Source: Muribaculaceae bacterium | Lineage (GTDB): Bacteria; Bacteroidota; Bacteroidia; Bacteroidales; Muribaculaceae | DNA: 61,287 nt | Reading direction: 5' to 3' | NCBI GenBank assembly: GCA_017436845.1 | Contig: JAFSCJ010000013.1 | Coordinates: 1-61,287 of the forward strand | Part shown: positions 9,926 through 19,433 of the stretch, piece by piece | How the letters are laid out: each line of letters opens with the position of its first letter | Numbering within the stretch: position 1 is the stretch's first letter | Made by a program: the position numbers and the translations under genes | The notes under the pieces: generated by a model | Told to the model about the DNA's origin: nothing | Seen by the model: only the letters and a program-made list of their open reading frames with translations | The model's database searches: none

Positions 9926-12001
9926 ATGAGAAAAATATTCCTTACAGCTGCACTTATTTTGTGCGCATTGTCATGTATCTATGCTCAAAGTGATAACTCC
10001 TCGGCTAAAAGAGTTTTTAACGTAAAGCATAAGCCAACTTTTGTTGACAACTACTCTTATAAAGTATTCTTCCTGTCAAATGGCATTGTCTATAACCTGA
10101 TGGATTTCAAGCTATCAGATAAAGCAAGAAACATCTCTCAAATGGCAATCCAGCCTGGAGGAGCGAACTGCGCAATGCTAATACAGCGAACTCAGCAATC
10201 AAAAGTAGAGGTATATGATACTGAAACGACAAATAAACTTATTGCATCTATCGACAATGACTCTAACCCAATTGCGCTCAACTATTCTCCCGATGGAAAA
10301 ACATTAGCAATCGGCAATGAAAAAAACTTAGTAGAATTTTATGACACAAAAACTCACACTCAATATCGTGCGATAAATACAGGAATAGCACCTAATCAAA
10401 TAGCATTAAGTGAAAATAATTACTACTTGGCTGTTTCTAATGGGAGCAACGCAGAAATATGGAATCTTCAACTCAATTCTCTTAGAACAACCATTTCAAG
10501 CGATGCAGAGATTACATCTATAACATTCTCACCTGATAACAGCATGTTTGCCGTTACATCACACAATGGCAACGTCAAAATATATGACACACGTTCTTTC
10601 AATAAAACGCCATTATATAGTTTTGAAGGAATGGGTAATGCAAAATCAGCGCATTTTCATCCTGGAAGCAAGTATTTAGGTGTTGTAAAAGATGATAAAA
10701 CTATATTATTACAAAATGTACACAATCCTAACGATGTCCATGAAATAATCAGTTATAACGGAGGGATCAGCAACATACGTTTTATCAAAGACATAAATAA
10801 TTTAGATAAAGAATTTGCACTTTATTCATCTAAAGCAGGTATTACAATGCAGCAACTTTCAGATTTGAACCCAAACTATGGTCAGCTACTATCAGAAAGG
10901 GTAAGTGAACGTATGGATGAATGGATGAAGATGATGGAAGGAGAAAGCCTTGAGGAATACCGCATACGTGTAAACGAAGAAACTCGTGCACAACAAATGA
11001 TTATATTTGAAAATGAAATTGCTACAGAAATGGCCGGCGATTTAATTGCAGCTGAGACAATCACATTAGGAGGTTTTAACACAGAAAAAAACCTATTGAC
11101 ACTTGACTTTGGTGGAATGCCATCTATTGCTCTAGATGTTCCTCAAGATGAATTGTCTTCTTTCAGTAACACAAGGAATTTGAAATTTGAAAACACAATA
11201 TATGGTCTTAATGACAAAGATGAATTTGAAATTATCTATACAGATGTAATAAACGTTGAAACTGGTAAAATTTACACCTATAACAATCTTGATCGTAAAC
11301 CCATTACATTTGATGACAATTTTGTCCCATTTGAAGTTATTGACCAAGCCAATATGGAACAAGTAAAGCTTGAACGTATAAAAAATTCTATCGTTGAGAC
11401 TGCAAAGACAGGAAAGCTCATTTCTGACAATACTCGCATTGATGTTAACACACAAGTACTTAGTGATGTTGACGCCAATGGAAACCGCATACTCAACTAC
11501 AAAATAGATTATAAATATCAAGTTGACAAAAAGTTCTCCTCTAAAGAAGATTTCCCTTCTGGTAAATATATTATTACTGAAAGTAATGCAGCGATGTCAA
11601 TGCTCGCTATTATAAAAGAAGCATTTGCATCAGCGGATTTTGCTCAATATATCAAACCAGGTAAAACTGTGCGCATCAAAATAAATGGCAGTGCCGATGC
11701 TGCACCCATTCTTAACCGCATAAATTACAATGGTTGCTACGGTAATTTCACTAATGAACTCATTTACAAAAATGGACAATTATCAAACATCACTGTCAGC
11801 AAAGCATCAGGGATCAAAGAGAATGATCAGTTAGCATTCCTTCGTGCAATGGGAGTGAAAGATTATATCGTAAATAACATCTCTGAGTTAAACAAAATGC
11901 ATTGTGATTATCAATATAATGTTGAATTGGCCAATAAGACAGGAGGTGAATATCGTCGCATAAGTGTAGAATTTATATTTATTGATGCAATCCAAAAATA
12001 A
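9926..12001 (+). CDS. Exported WD40-like beta-propeller protein with OmpA-like C terminus
   Basis: 691 residues with a signal peptide cleaved after IYAQ. Residues about 50-310 contain WD40-like blades; visible units include SPDGKTLAIG, SPDNSMFAVTSHNGNVKIYD and HPGSKYLGVV. Around 344-350 the motif EYRIRVN begins a roughly 130-residue module that also occurs in the next gene's product. The last 120 residues (IKINGSADAAP..., ELANKTGGEYRRISVEF) resemble an OmpA-type domain. The family is not named with certainty. It is the first gene of a seven-gene operon, 16 nt upstream of the caspase gene. I infer a periplasmic scaffold or sensor, possibly tethered to peptidoglycan, that works with the caspase. 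Confidence 0.8.
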   Translation: MRKIFLTAALILCALSCIYAQSDNSSAKRVFNVKHKPTFVDNYSYKVFFLSNGIVYNLMDFKLSDKARNISQMAIQPGGANCAMLIQRTQQSKVEVYDTETTNKLIASIDNDSNPIALNYSPDGKTLAIGNEKNLVEFYDTKTHTQYRAINTGIAPNQIALSENNYYLAVSNGSNAEIWNLQLNSLRTTISSDAEITSITFSPDNSMFAVTSHNGNVKIYDTRSFNKTPLYSFEGMGNAKSAHFHPGSKYLGVVKDDKTILLQNVHNPNDVHEIISYNGGISNIRFIKDINNLDKEFALYSSKAGITMQQLSDLNPNYGQLLSERVSERMDEWMKMMEGESLEEYRIRVNEETRAQQMIIFENEIATEMAGDLIAAETITLGGFNTEKNLLTLDFGGMPSIALDVPQDELSSFSNTRNLKFENTIYGLNDKDEFEIIYTDVINVETGKIYTYNNLDRKPITFDDNFVPFEVIDQANMEQVKLERIKNSIVETAKTGKLISDNTRIDVNTQVLSDVDANGNRILNYKIDYKYQVDKKFSSKEDFPSGKYIITESNAAMSMLAIIKEAFASADFAQYIKPGKTVRIKINGSADAAPILNRINYNGCYGNFTNELIYKNGQLSNITVSKASGIKENDQLAFLRAMGVKDYIVNNISELNKMHCDYQYNVELANKTGGEYRRISVEFIFIDAIQK

Positions 12002-12017
12002 TCATCACATCGTAATA

Positions 12018-14429
12018 ATGAGAATACAACAACTATTTGCACTCATAATTTTTATAGTTTGTAGCGGAACAATTTCTGCACAAAGTGATATTCTGACTCG
12101 AGCAAACAGCAAGCTTAATGAATTTGAATCTCAATATCACACAGGAGTAAATACATCGCAACTATACGAAACTTTATATTCTGCGTACAATGGATTCATT
12201 CAAGTAGCAGAGAAACGTCCTAATGACAGAAATGCATTGGCCGGATTGCGTAAAGTATATCCCTACCTTATTGATGGAGCAGTGTATTTCTCATCTAACA
12301 ACAATAATCGTCGTGCGTGTGATTTTGCCGCAGCTTATATCGACTTACCTTCAATTCCTGCATTTAAAAAAGAACGATTCTCTCGCGACAGCCAATATCC
12401 ACAACTTTGCTACATGACGGCCAATGAATCATATAACAACAAGCGTTATGATGATGCTATTAAATATTACAAACTATATATAGAGAGCGGAGACCAAGCT
12501 TTTTCTGACAAAAGCCGTCTTTACCTAAAAAATGCTTATTATAACAAAATAAATATCTGCACTCAAAACAAAGATTATGTTCAGGCTGAAAAAATTGTTG
12601 ATGAACTACTTACTTTTGAGCCTGGCAATTTCAAAGCATTGACCGCCAAAGCTCGTTTCTTAGAAGAAAAAGGAGACCTAAAAAATGCCGTTCAAATTTA
12701 CGAGAGACTTTACAGAACAAAGCCTAAAGAGGAGAGCATATGTCAAAGTTATGCCTTTGCATCTTTTAAATATGCCAATGAGTTAATGACTAACAATGAT
12801 TCTCACCAAGCTAAGAAACATCTTGAAACATCCTCTTATCTATTTGGGCTTTTGGCTAATAACACTTCCAATCAAAATACTCCCAAATACAGACAAGGGC
12901 AAAATCTATCAAAAGAATTACTTGCACAAATTGGCAATGGGAGAAAGCACAATTATGCATCAAGTAGCACGAGCAATAACTCTGTAGGGAACTCCTCCCA
13001 CTCCAATTATAGTCCAGCACCTCAGTCATACACTCACTCGCAGGAGCAAATCTCATTTGATGAATTGCCCAGTTATCAAGAATATGCTAAAAGATATGTT
13101 GAAGAAGAGTATCGTGCATGGCAAACCAAAGATGACTATGAGACTATGAGCGAATATAGACTTCGCGTAAACGATGATACAAAAAAGTTAAAAAAACAAG
13201 AGTTAATACAAGATGTGCAACATCGTTATATCGCAGAATTTGGTCCACGCATTAGCCTAGATAATTTACGGTTAGAAAGATATGATGCTGAAAATGGGGT
13301 ATTCTTAATAACATCTCCTGATTTTGGAAATTTATTACTCCCTGTACCTCGCACCAACAACGAAGCTCGCTCTTTTGAAGAGCAATGGTCAACTATTAGA
13401 TTTGAGAAACCCCAATATTGCATATCTAATGATAAACTTGCGTTAGCTCAATTATCGTTCCGCACCAATACAGGTAAATGTTATGTGTATAATAATGAGG
13501 CTGACCTAACCTATAATAATTCTTTGATTGAATATACATTTGATGAAGTTGATGTTAACGGGCTTCTTGCCGATAATAGTAGCAAACCCATTGGAGGCGC
13601 AAAGATTGTTAATCAAAACATAACGCTTGGCGAATCTGATGTTGATGTTGATATTCCGGTAACAAAGAAAAAGAACGAAAAGCTATTTGCCGTCATTTTT
13701 GCAAATGAGGAATATGAAAACGAATCAAATGTAAACTTTGCCCACAACGATGGTTTGGCATTTAAAAACTATTGTATTAAGACATTGGGGGCGGTTGACA
13801 AAAACGTGCATTTTGTTCCAGATGCCACATTAGGGAACATTCGCAAAGAAGTGCGTTGGATTAAACAAGTAGCTGATGCTTTTCAAGGAGAAGCACAGAT
13901 CATACTATATTATGCCGGACACGGAGTCCCTGACGAAGCTTCAAAATCAGCCTATCTACTTCCTACCGATGGTATGGCAACAGACATTGAAAGCGGATAT
14001 AAGCTTGATGACTTATATGCCTCACTTGGAAATCTGCCGGCTAAAAATGTAACAGTCTTTCTTGATGCTTGTTTCAGTGGAGCACAGCGCACAGGCGCGC
14101 CTATGGAATCAAAGAAAGATAGTCGTGCTCCTATAATCAAAGCTAAAGCAAGTGTCCCTCAAGGGAAAATGGTGGTAATGAGTGCCGCAACAGGTGATGA
14201 AACAGCATTCCCCTATAAAGAGAAACGACATGGTATGTTTACCTATTTCTTGCTCAAGAAGCTAAAAGAGAGCAAAGGAGAAGCATCTTACGGAGAACTT
14301 GCCGACTATATTGTCAAGAATGTAAAACGAAATAGCCTTATAGAAAATAACAAATCACAAACTCCCACAACCACCTCTTCAACAAGTATTACAGAAAAGG
14401 AATGGCGTGAGTGGAAACTTAAAGATTAA
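12018..14429 (+). CDS. Exported TPR protein with C-terminal caspase (peptidase C14) domain
   Basis: ATG 12018 is preferred over 11982 because it begins a clean signal peptide (MRIQQLF...TISAQ) and avoids overlap with the upstream gene; this gives 803 residues. After the signal come TPR-like helical repeats (about 40-290), a Ser/Asn-rich linker (about 300-340), and the same EYRxRVN module as the preceding gene, starting at E379. The caspase domain occupies about 550-795. The catalytic pair is H635 in YYAGHG and C685 in FLDACFSG, with the usual 50-residue spacing. Both residues are present, so it is probably active. Most bacterial TPR-caspases act in the cytosol; this one is exported, which is unusual. 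Its substrate is unknown, and co-operonic exported proteins are candidates. Confidence 0.88.
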   Translation: MRIQQLFALIIFIVCSGTISAQSDILTRANSKLNEFESQYHTGVNTSQLYETLYSAYNGFIQVAEKRPNDRNALAGLRKVYPYLIDGAVYFSSNNNNRRACDFAAAYIDLPSIPAFKKERFSRDSQYPQLCYMTANESYNNKRYDDAIKYYKLYIESGDQAFSDKSRLYLKNAYYNKINICTQNKDYVQAEKIVDELLTFEPGNFKALTAKARFLEEKGDLKNAVQIYERLYRTKPKEESICQSYAFASFKYANELMTNNDSHQAKKHLETSSYLFGLLANNTSNQNTPKYRQGQNLSKELLAQIGNGRKHNYASSSTSNNSVGNSSHSNYSPAPQSYTHSQEQISFDELPSYQEYAKRYVEEEYRAWQTKDDYETMSEYRLRVNDDTKKLKKQELIQDVQHRYIAEFGPRISLDNLRLERYDAENGVFLITSPDFGNLLLPVPRTNNEARSFEEQWSTIRFEKPQYCISNDKLALAQLSFRTNTGKCYVYNNEADLTYNNSLIEYTFDEVDVNGLLADNSSKPIGGAKIVNQNITLGESDVDVDIPVTKKKNEKLFAVIFANEEYENESNVNFAHNDGLAFKNYCIKTLGAVDKNVHFVPDATLGNIRKEVRWIKQVADAFQGEAQIILYYAGHGVPDEASKSAYLLPTDGMATDIESGYKLDDLYASLGNLPAKNVTVFLDACFSGAQRTGAPMESKKDSRAPIIKAKASVPQGKMVVMSAATGDETAFPYKEKRHGMFTYFLLKKLKESKGEASYGELADYIVKNVKRNSLIENNKSQTPTTTSSTSITEKEWREWKLKD

Positions 14430-14456
14430 CAATAAACCTAATTTAAATAACAAATC

Positions 14457-15299
14457 ATGAAAAAAAGATTACTTTCGGCACTTGCGATGTGCCTATCCGT
14501 TTTTGCCATGGCATTTGCGGAAGATGTAAACTACAACGGAGTGATTGTCGCTGAAAATGGTACACCCATTATGGGTGCTACAGTTTCTGTTACCGGCACA
14601 GAATTAAGTACAATGACCGACATGGATGGGAAATTCTCCATTACAATTCCTAATGGATATTCTGCTATTACAATAAGCTATGCCGGAATGAAACGTCAAA
14701 CAATTAACGTGCAACGTGACCCTGTTATTCTATACCCCACCGCCGAAGATGCCTATATGGCTCAAGAGCGCAAAATGCCTAAATTAAAAAACGTTTATCA
14801 CGACTATAAAAAAGACCTCTTTAATTTAGAAATTAATTATGGCTCAATTTATGGTGATTTGGCAGACTGTTTTTCCAATGAATATAGTTTTTCAGATAAA
14901 TATTTAGGACTTAACTTGGGTTGGCATCACAACTACAAAGAGTGGATCGGATGGGAAGTATTCAATATAAATGGTATGCTACCAGGTGGGAACGGATCTG
15001 ATAGCGAAAATATTGTTTTAAGCATAACCACTGGTCTAAAACTCACCACACCTAGTTGGAAAAATATGTCATTATTTACCTCATTTAATATCGGAGCCGG
15101 TGCCAGCATAGAATCGTGGGATGAAACGATCAGTGTAGTCTTGAGAGGTAAAGTTGGTGTAAATTTTGGCAAATGGGTTTATGTCGCATACGGATACGAT
15201 TATCTCAATGATTTTAATTATGAGTCTTATACTGGAAGCGATTATTATGGGTACCAATCTTTCAATCGTCACTCAGTTGCTATAGGCTTTAATTTCTAA
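14457..15299 (+). CDS. Exported carboxypeptidase-regulatory-like domain protein with beta-barrel-like C terminus
   Basis: 280 residues with a signal peptide ending in AMAFA. Residues about 25-90 form a carboxypeptidase-D regulatory-like beta-sandwich (NGVIVAENGTPIMGATVSV, TDMDGKFSI), the fold also found at the N terminus of TonB-dependent receptors. The rest is aromatic-rich with alternating strands and ends in VAIGFNF, which suggests a small outer-membrane barrel of eight or so strands. It begins 27 nt after the caspase gene and is a paralogue of the next gene. The function is unknown; I infer an outer-membrane member of the operon's complex or a target of the caspase. Confidence 0.72.
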   Translation: MKKRLLSALAMCLSVFAMAFAEDVNYNGVIVAENGTPIMGATVSVTGTELSTMTDMDGKFSITIPNGYSAITISYAGMKRQTINVQRDPVILYPTAEDAYMAQERKMPKLKNVYHDYKKDLFNLEINYGSIYGDLADCFSNEYSFSDKYLGLNLGWHHNYKEWIGWEVFNINGMLPGGNGSDSENIVLSITTGLKLTTPSWKNMSLFTSFNIGAGASIESWDETISVVLRGKVGVNFGKWVYVAYGYDYLNDFNYESYTGSDYYGYQSFNRHSVAIGFNF

Positions 15300-15319
15300 C
15301 AACCTAAATATTATTGATT

Positions 15320-16189
15320 ATGAACAAAATAGCAGCAATTATATTATGCATCGCCGGATGTGTGGCGACTGCCTCAGCTCAAACAAACAAAGTGTCATCA
15401 GTGGTCCTTTCAGCACAAAATGGTGAAGCTGTATCAGGTGCCTCTGTAACAGTAACAGGTAGTAATATCTCTACAACTACCGATATGAATGGACGCTTCT
15501 CAATTGAAGTTCCTGCTCAATATAAAACATTGACCATATCTCATAATAATTTCCAACCTTCAACAATGAATATTCTTCCTGATCCTATTGTTATGCACCC
15601 TGCTAAACGTTTTTTGGAGGGTTGGGGTATTGAAGTAGGTTATGCTTCATCAACTATTGGCTATGATTCTGAGGATTTCGATGATTTCGACGATGAAGAT
15701 ATGAGCCGTAGAGGTGGATTCACTATAGGTATAACTTACGACTACCCCATTGCAGCAGTAAACAATTTATCGGTAATGGGAGGTCTATTCTATTTGCCTA
15801 AAGGAGTTAGCTCAACTTACTATGACGAGTACGATAACGAGTACTACACCGAAGAATATTATGCCAACTATCTTGAGCTACAAGCGACTGCCAAATACCA
15901 GTATAATCTTCCAGTATTAAATAACGAACTAAATGCATTTGCACTTGCAGGTCCATATTTAGCATACGGAATTGGAGATGATTATACTGATGATTATTAT
16001 AACGAAAAGGAATCAATATTTGATGAATGTCTTGATCGTTGGGATGCCGGACTTGTTTTAGGTCTTGGTCTAAACTATCGCAATTACTCTTTAACATTCC
16101 GATATGACATGGGATTGGTTGACATAACTTCATATGACGGAAAAGTATATAACCGCACTTGCATGTTCACATTGGGATATAATTTCTAA
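15320..16189 (+). CDS. Second exported carboxypeptidase-regulatory-like domain / barrel protein
   Basis: ATG 15320 starts a standard signal peptide (MNKIAAIILCIAGCVATASAQ), 289 residues in all; the in-frame TTG at 15314 is unlikely. The regulatory-like domain (about 25-90) carries NGEAVSGASVTV and TDMNGRFSIEV, parallel to the preceding protein. The C-terminal part is acidic, with an SEDFDDFDDEDM stretch near 115-125, has several strand-like segments and ends in MFTLGYNF, as outer-membrane barrels do. The gene follows its paralogue by 20 nt. It is probably a tandem duplication with diverged surface loops; the precise role is unknown. Confidence 0.72.
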   Translation: MNKIAAIILCIAGCVATASAQTNKVSSVVLSAQNGEAVSGASVTVTGSNISTTTDMNGRFSIEVPAQYKTLTISHNNFQPSTMNILPDPIVMHPAKRFLEGWGIEVGYASSTIGYDSEDFDDFDDEDMSRRGGFTIGITYDYPIAAVNNLSVMGGLFYLPKGVSSTYYDEYDNEYYTEEYYANYLELQATAKYQYNLPVLNNELNAFALAGPYLAYGIGDDYTDDYYNEKESIFDECLDRWDAGLVLGLGLNYRNYSLTFRYDMGLVDITSYDGKVYNRTCMFTLGYNF

Positions 16190-16237
16190 CATTAGAATAT
16201 TATAATTATTTTAATAAACACCTAAATTTAAATCATT

Positions 16238-16921
16238 ATGAAAAAGATTTTAATGATAATGAGTTGCTTACTCATTGCTATGTCAACAATCAACATTCAA
16301 GCAAAAGATTCTGAGACCGAAAAAATAATGAAAGAGCGTAAAGAATTGCGCAAAATGTCTCGCAAAGCTTTAGAAGAAAAGGCATCAAAAGATGCTCGAA
16401 AAGAGGCTAAACAATTGAAAAAGCAAGGATGGAAAGTGCTACCTGGTTCACTACCATTAGAAAAGCAACTTGATCGTTCTTACATGATGCAACAAGAATA
16501 TGACGAAGATATGTTCCCAAAATATTTAATGGGAACAGCATCTAGTGTAGGCGAAAACTTTGACGGAGCAAAAATGCAAGCGCTTGAGATAGCTAAACTT
16601 GACCTTGCCGGTCAAATTCAAACTGAAGTTACTGCACTTGTTGAGTCAAATGTTGCGAATAAACAAATGGCAGAAAACGATGCAGCAACAGTTGTAAAAA
16701 CTGTAATGGGTGCTAAAAACCTCATCTCTCAAAGCATCGGTCGAGTAATCCCTGTAGTTGAAGTCTATCGCGACACAAAACAAGGTACTAAAGAAGTGCG
16801 TGTAACAATTGCTTATAATGCTCAAATGGCTAAAGAAGCTGCAAAAAAAGCTGTTCGCCAATCACTTGAAGATAAAGGAGAAGAACTTATTGACCAAATT
16901 GATAAAGCAATGGGTTGGTAA
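16238..16921 (+). CDS. Exported LPP20-like protein
   Basis: 227 residues with a signal peptide ending in INIQA|K. A long Lys/Glu-rich helix (about 22-75) precedes a compact alpha/beta region (about 90-210) that resembles LPP20/FlgT-N-like exported proteins, with ALEIAKLDLAGQIQTEV and a late RVTIAYN strand. There is no lipobox Cys, so it is probably a soluble periplasmic protein. It lies in the middle of the exported caspase operon. The assignment rests on overall pattern only; no catalytic residues are visible. Confidence 0.6.
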   Translation: MKKILMIMSCLLIAMSTINIQAKDSETEKIMKERKELRKMSRKALEEKASKDARKEAKQLKKQGWKVLPGSLPLEKQLDRSYMMQQEYDEDMFPKYLMGTASSVGENFDGAKMQALEIAKLDLAGQIQTEVTALVESNVANKQMAENDAATVVKTVMGAKNLISQSIGRVIPVVEVYRDTKQGTKEVRVTIAYNAQMAKEAAKKAVRQSLEDKGEELIDQIDKAMGW

Positions 16922-16944
16922 TCCATTTATACTAAAGAACTATA

Positions 16945-16977
16945 AAGATGAGTCATAATCTATTTATGGCTCATCTT
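16945..16977 (+). terminator. Hairpin in the intercistronic gap (weak terminator or processing site)
   Basis: AAGATGAG-T-CATAA pairs with TTATG-G-CTCATCTT with one mismatch. No U-run follows, so partial termination or an mRNA processing/stability element is more likely than a full stop. Confidence 0.4.
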
Positions 16978-17014
16978 CATATCAAATCAATTTCATCTCA
17001 AGAACATCTAAAGC

Positions 17015-17893
17015 ATGAAGAAATTTTTATTTCTATTATCATTGATTTGTATATCAAGCATTGCTCATTCTGATGACAATGTCAGTGCTGAATACACCTA
17101 TCACGCAACAGAGCATGACTCTCCGGCTGATGCTAAGCGAATTGCATTGGAACGAGCACGAACTAAAGCATTAGAAAACCGATATGGCAGAACAATTATA
17201 GATGAGCACGACACTGATATCATAAATGATAATGGCAAGACTTCAACTCATTTCATTTCAACAAGTAACAGCGAGGTAAAAGGTGAATGGGTTAAAGATA
17301 CTCGAGAGCCAGAATATGAAATATTCTTTGAAGACAACATGCTTGTTGTTACGGCAAGAGTGTGGGGAAAGGCTCGCGAAATAACATCAAATGCTATTGA
17401 TTTGAAAGTAACTATCCTACGAAATGGGACAGACTTCCGCCACGAAAGTCTAGAATTTAATGACGGAGACCAACTATTTGTAGGCATAAAAACACCTGTT
17501 AATGGTTATATCGCTATTTACTACATAGATAAAGAAACTGAAGATGCTTTCTGCTTACTCCCCTATTCAAGCGATAATGATGGGCAAGTCGCAATAGCCG
17601 CAAATCATGAGTATGTGTTTTTTAGCCCTGACATGTGTGCTTCACCCCAAGAACGTGCTATAGTTGACGAAATTCTGCTACCGGCTGGCAATGAAAAGAA
17701 AATAGACGAAATTGTAGTGATATTTTCTAATCACTCTTTTTTTAAGGCTTTAGATAATGAATATATCTCAAAAGAACACCAATTGCCACGTGGTCTTAAA
17801 ACAAAAGAATTTAATGAGTGGTTAAACAGATGTCGCTCAAAGGACAAAGACATGATTACCATCAGAAAACATATCTCCATTGCTAAAAAATAA
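17015..17893 (+). CDS. Exported DUF4384-domain protein
   Basis: 292 residues with a signal peptide ending in SIAHS. The N-terminal part (about 20-115) contains an LPP20/FlgT-like pattern (DAKRIALERARTKALENRYG). Residues about 125-225 resemble DUF4384, with a GDQLFVGIKTPVNGYIAIYY core followed by the LLPYSS and VFFSPD pieces. DUF4384 domains recur next to or fused with bacterial caspases, which supports a link with the TPR-caspase gene of this operon. The stop codon overlaps the start of the next gene, so the two are probably translationally coupled. The molecular role is unknown. Confidence 0.72.
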   Translation: MKKFLFLLSLICISSIAHSDDNVSAEYTYHATEHDSPADAKRIALERARTKALENRYGRTIIDEHDTDIINDNGKTSTHFISTSNSEVKGEWVKDTREPEYEIFFEDNMLVVTARVWGKAREITSNAIDLKVTILRNGTDFRHESLEFNDGDQLFVGIKTPVNGYIAIYYIDKETEDAFCLLPYSSDNDGQVAIAANHEYVFFSPDMCASPQERAIVDEILLPAGNEKKIDEIVVIFSNHSFFKALDNEYISKEHQLPRGLKTKEFNEWLNRCRSKDKDMITIRKHISIAKK

Positions 17894-19362
17894 TGTCCAT
17901 GAAAAAAGTACTACTTATCTCAGCGCTATTATTATCTTCTGCAACATGTATAGCCCAGCGAGACTACAAAACAGAATATGAAAATTTCAAACAACAAGCA
18001 AAAGATAAATATTCAGATTTTCGCGATAAATGTAATCATGAATATGCTGAATTTATTCGCATAACTTGGGAAACATTTAACAGCAACGATCCCATTCCAC
18101 AACCTGAAGAAATACCGGCTCCCCCAATTCCTCGCATAGAAACTATACCTACTATTATTAACCCTATTCAAGTCCCTATTGATACAGTAATACAAAATCC
18201 AACTCCACTCGTTACGCCTCAGCCACTACCTGTAACCCCAATAAAAGAAACACCTCAGCCTACTGAAGAATACTTTTCATTCACGTTCTATGGCACTCCG
18301 TGCAAAGTAAGGCTTAATGAAAGTCATCGATTTACAATTGCGGGTACTGATGAAAACTCAATATCAAAGGCATGGCAATATTGTTCCCAACCTCAATTTA
18401 ATAATCTTATACAAGATTGTCTTCAATTAAGAAAAGTAATGAACTTATGTGACTTTGCCTACCTTGAGATGTTGAATGAAATGGCTTCATCATTTTTAGG
18501 CAAAGGGACTAACGAAGCAAGCATGTTAATGGCTTATGTTTATTGTCAATCGGGTTATAAAATGAGATTTGCCACAAATGGAGACAAATTATGTATGCTA
18601 TATGCAAGTCAACACACGATATATAATCAATCATTTTTTATGATAGACAATGAAGCATATTACCCATATCGTTTCACATCTCCATCGTGCCGAATATGTA
18701 AAGCGTCATTTCCACAAGAACAACCACTTTCATTGGTGGTAAACAAAAATATAAATTTTGCGTCACAGTCAACAGCGATACGAGAGATTAAATCAAAACA
18801 ATATCCCAACATTAAAGCTAATGTTTCTGTCAATCAGAATTTACTCAATTTTTATGAGACTTATCCGGCGTCTGAAATTGGGAATAATTTTGTAAGCAAA
18901 TGGGCAATGTATGCCAATACTCCTGCAAGTTCTGATGTTAAAAATATGCTATATCCGTCATTGCAAGAAGCAATCAAAGGGTTGTCGGCATTAGATGCCG
19001 TTACGAGAATCTTGAACTTTGTTCAAACTGGATTTGAGTATGGTTACGATAGTAAAATTTGGGGGTATGATAGAGCTTTTTTTGCCGATGAAACATTATA
19101 TTACCCATATAGTGACTGCGAAGATAGATCTATTCTATTCTCTCGCATAATACGCGATTTACTTGGGTTGAAAGTTATATTAGTATATTATCCAGGCCAC
19201 CTTGCTACAGCTGTCCATTTTAATGAAAATGTAAAAGGCGATTATATCTCATTAAATGGAGAGAAATTTACGGTGTGCGACCCTACATTTGTGGGCGCTC
19301 CTGTAGGCGCAACAATGCCCGATTTTAAAGATAGCTCAACTACTGTGATTTTATTAAATTGA
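17893..19362 (+). CDS. Exported transglutaminase-like cysteine protein
   Basis: 489 residues from ATG 17893; ATG 17899 gives the same protein two residues shorter and a cleaner signal peptide (MKKVLLISALLLSSATCIAQ). A Pro-rich linker (about 75-125) follows. The C terminus (about 380-480) has a transglutaminase/protease-like triad: C409 in YSDCEDRS, H442 in LATAVHF (with H436 nearby) and D463 in FTVCDPTF. That order and spacing fit the papain-like transglutaminase core. It is the last gene of the caspase operon and overlaps the stop of the DUF4384 gene. It could crosslink, deamidate or cleave envelope proteins; which of these cannot be told from sequence. Confidence 0.68.
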   Translation: MSMKKVLLISALLLSSATCIAQRDYKTEYENFKQQAKDKYSDFRDKCNHEYAEFIRITWETFNSNDPIPQPEEIPAPPIPRIETIPTIINPIQVPIDTVIQNPTPLVTPQPLPVTPIKETPQPTEEYFSFTFYGTPCKVRLNESHRFTIAGTDENSISKAWQYCSQPQFNNLIQDCLQLRKVMNLCDFAYLEMLNEMASSFLGKGTNEASMLMAYVYCQSGYKMRFATNGDKLCMLYASQHTIYNQSFFMIDNEAYYPYRFTSPSCRICKASFPQEQPLSLVVNKNINFASQSTAIREIKSKQYPNIKANVSVNQNLLNFYETYPASEIGNNFVSKWAMYANTPASSDVKNMLYPSLQEAIKGLSALDAVTRILNFVQTGFEYGYDSKIWGYDRAFFADETLYYPYSDCEDRSILFSRIIRDLLGLKVILVYYPGHLATAVHFNENVKGDYISLNGEKFTVCDPTFVGAPVGATMPDFKDSSTTVILLN

Positions 19363-19386
19363 TTACTCCGACTCATTCTAAATAAT

Positions 19387-19425
19387 AAATGCGATGGCAT
19401 CAATGATGCCATCGCATTTTCTTTT
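19387..19425. terminator. Strong bidirectional terminator
   Basis: AAATGCGATGGCATCA (19387-19402) and its complement (19404-19419) form a long perfect stem flanked by T-rich sequence on the plus side. It separates the caspase operon from the converging sigma-factor pair. Confidence 0.85.
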
Positions 19426-19433
19426 TATACATA

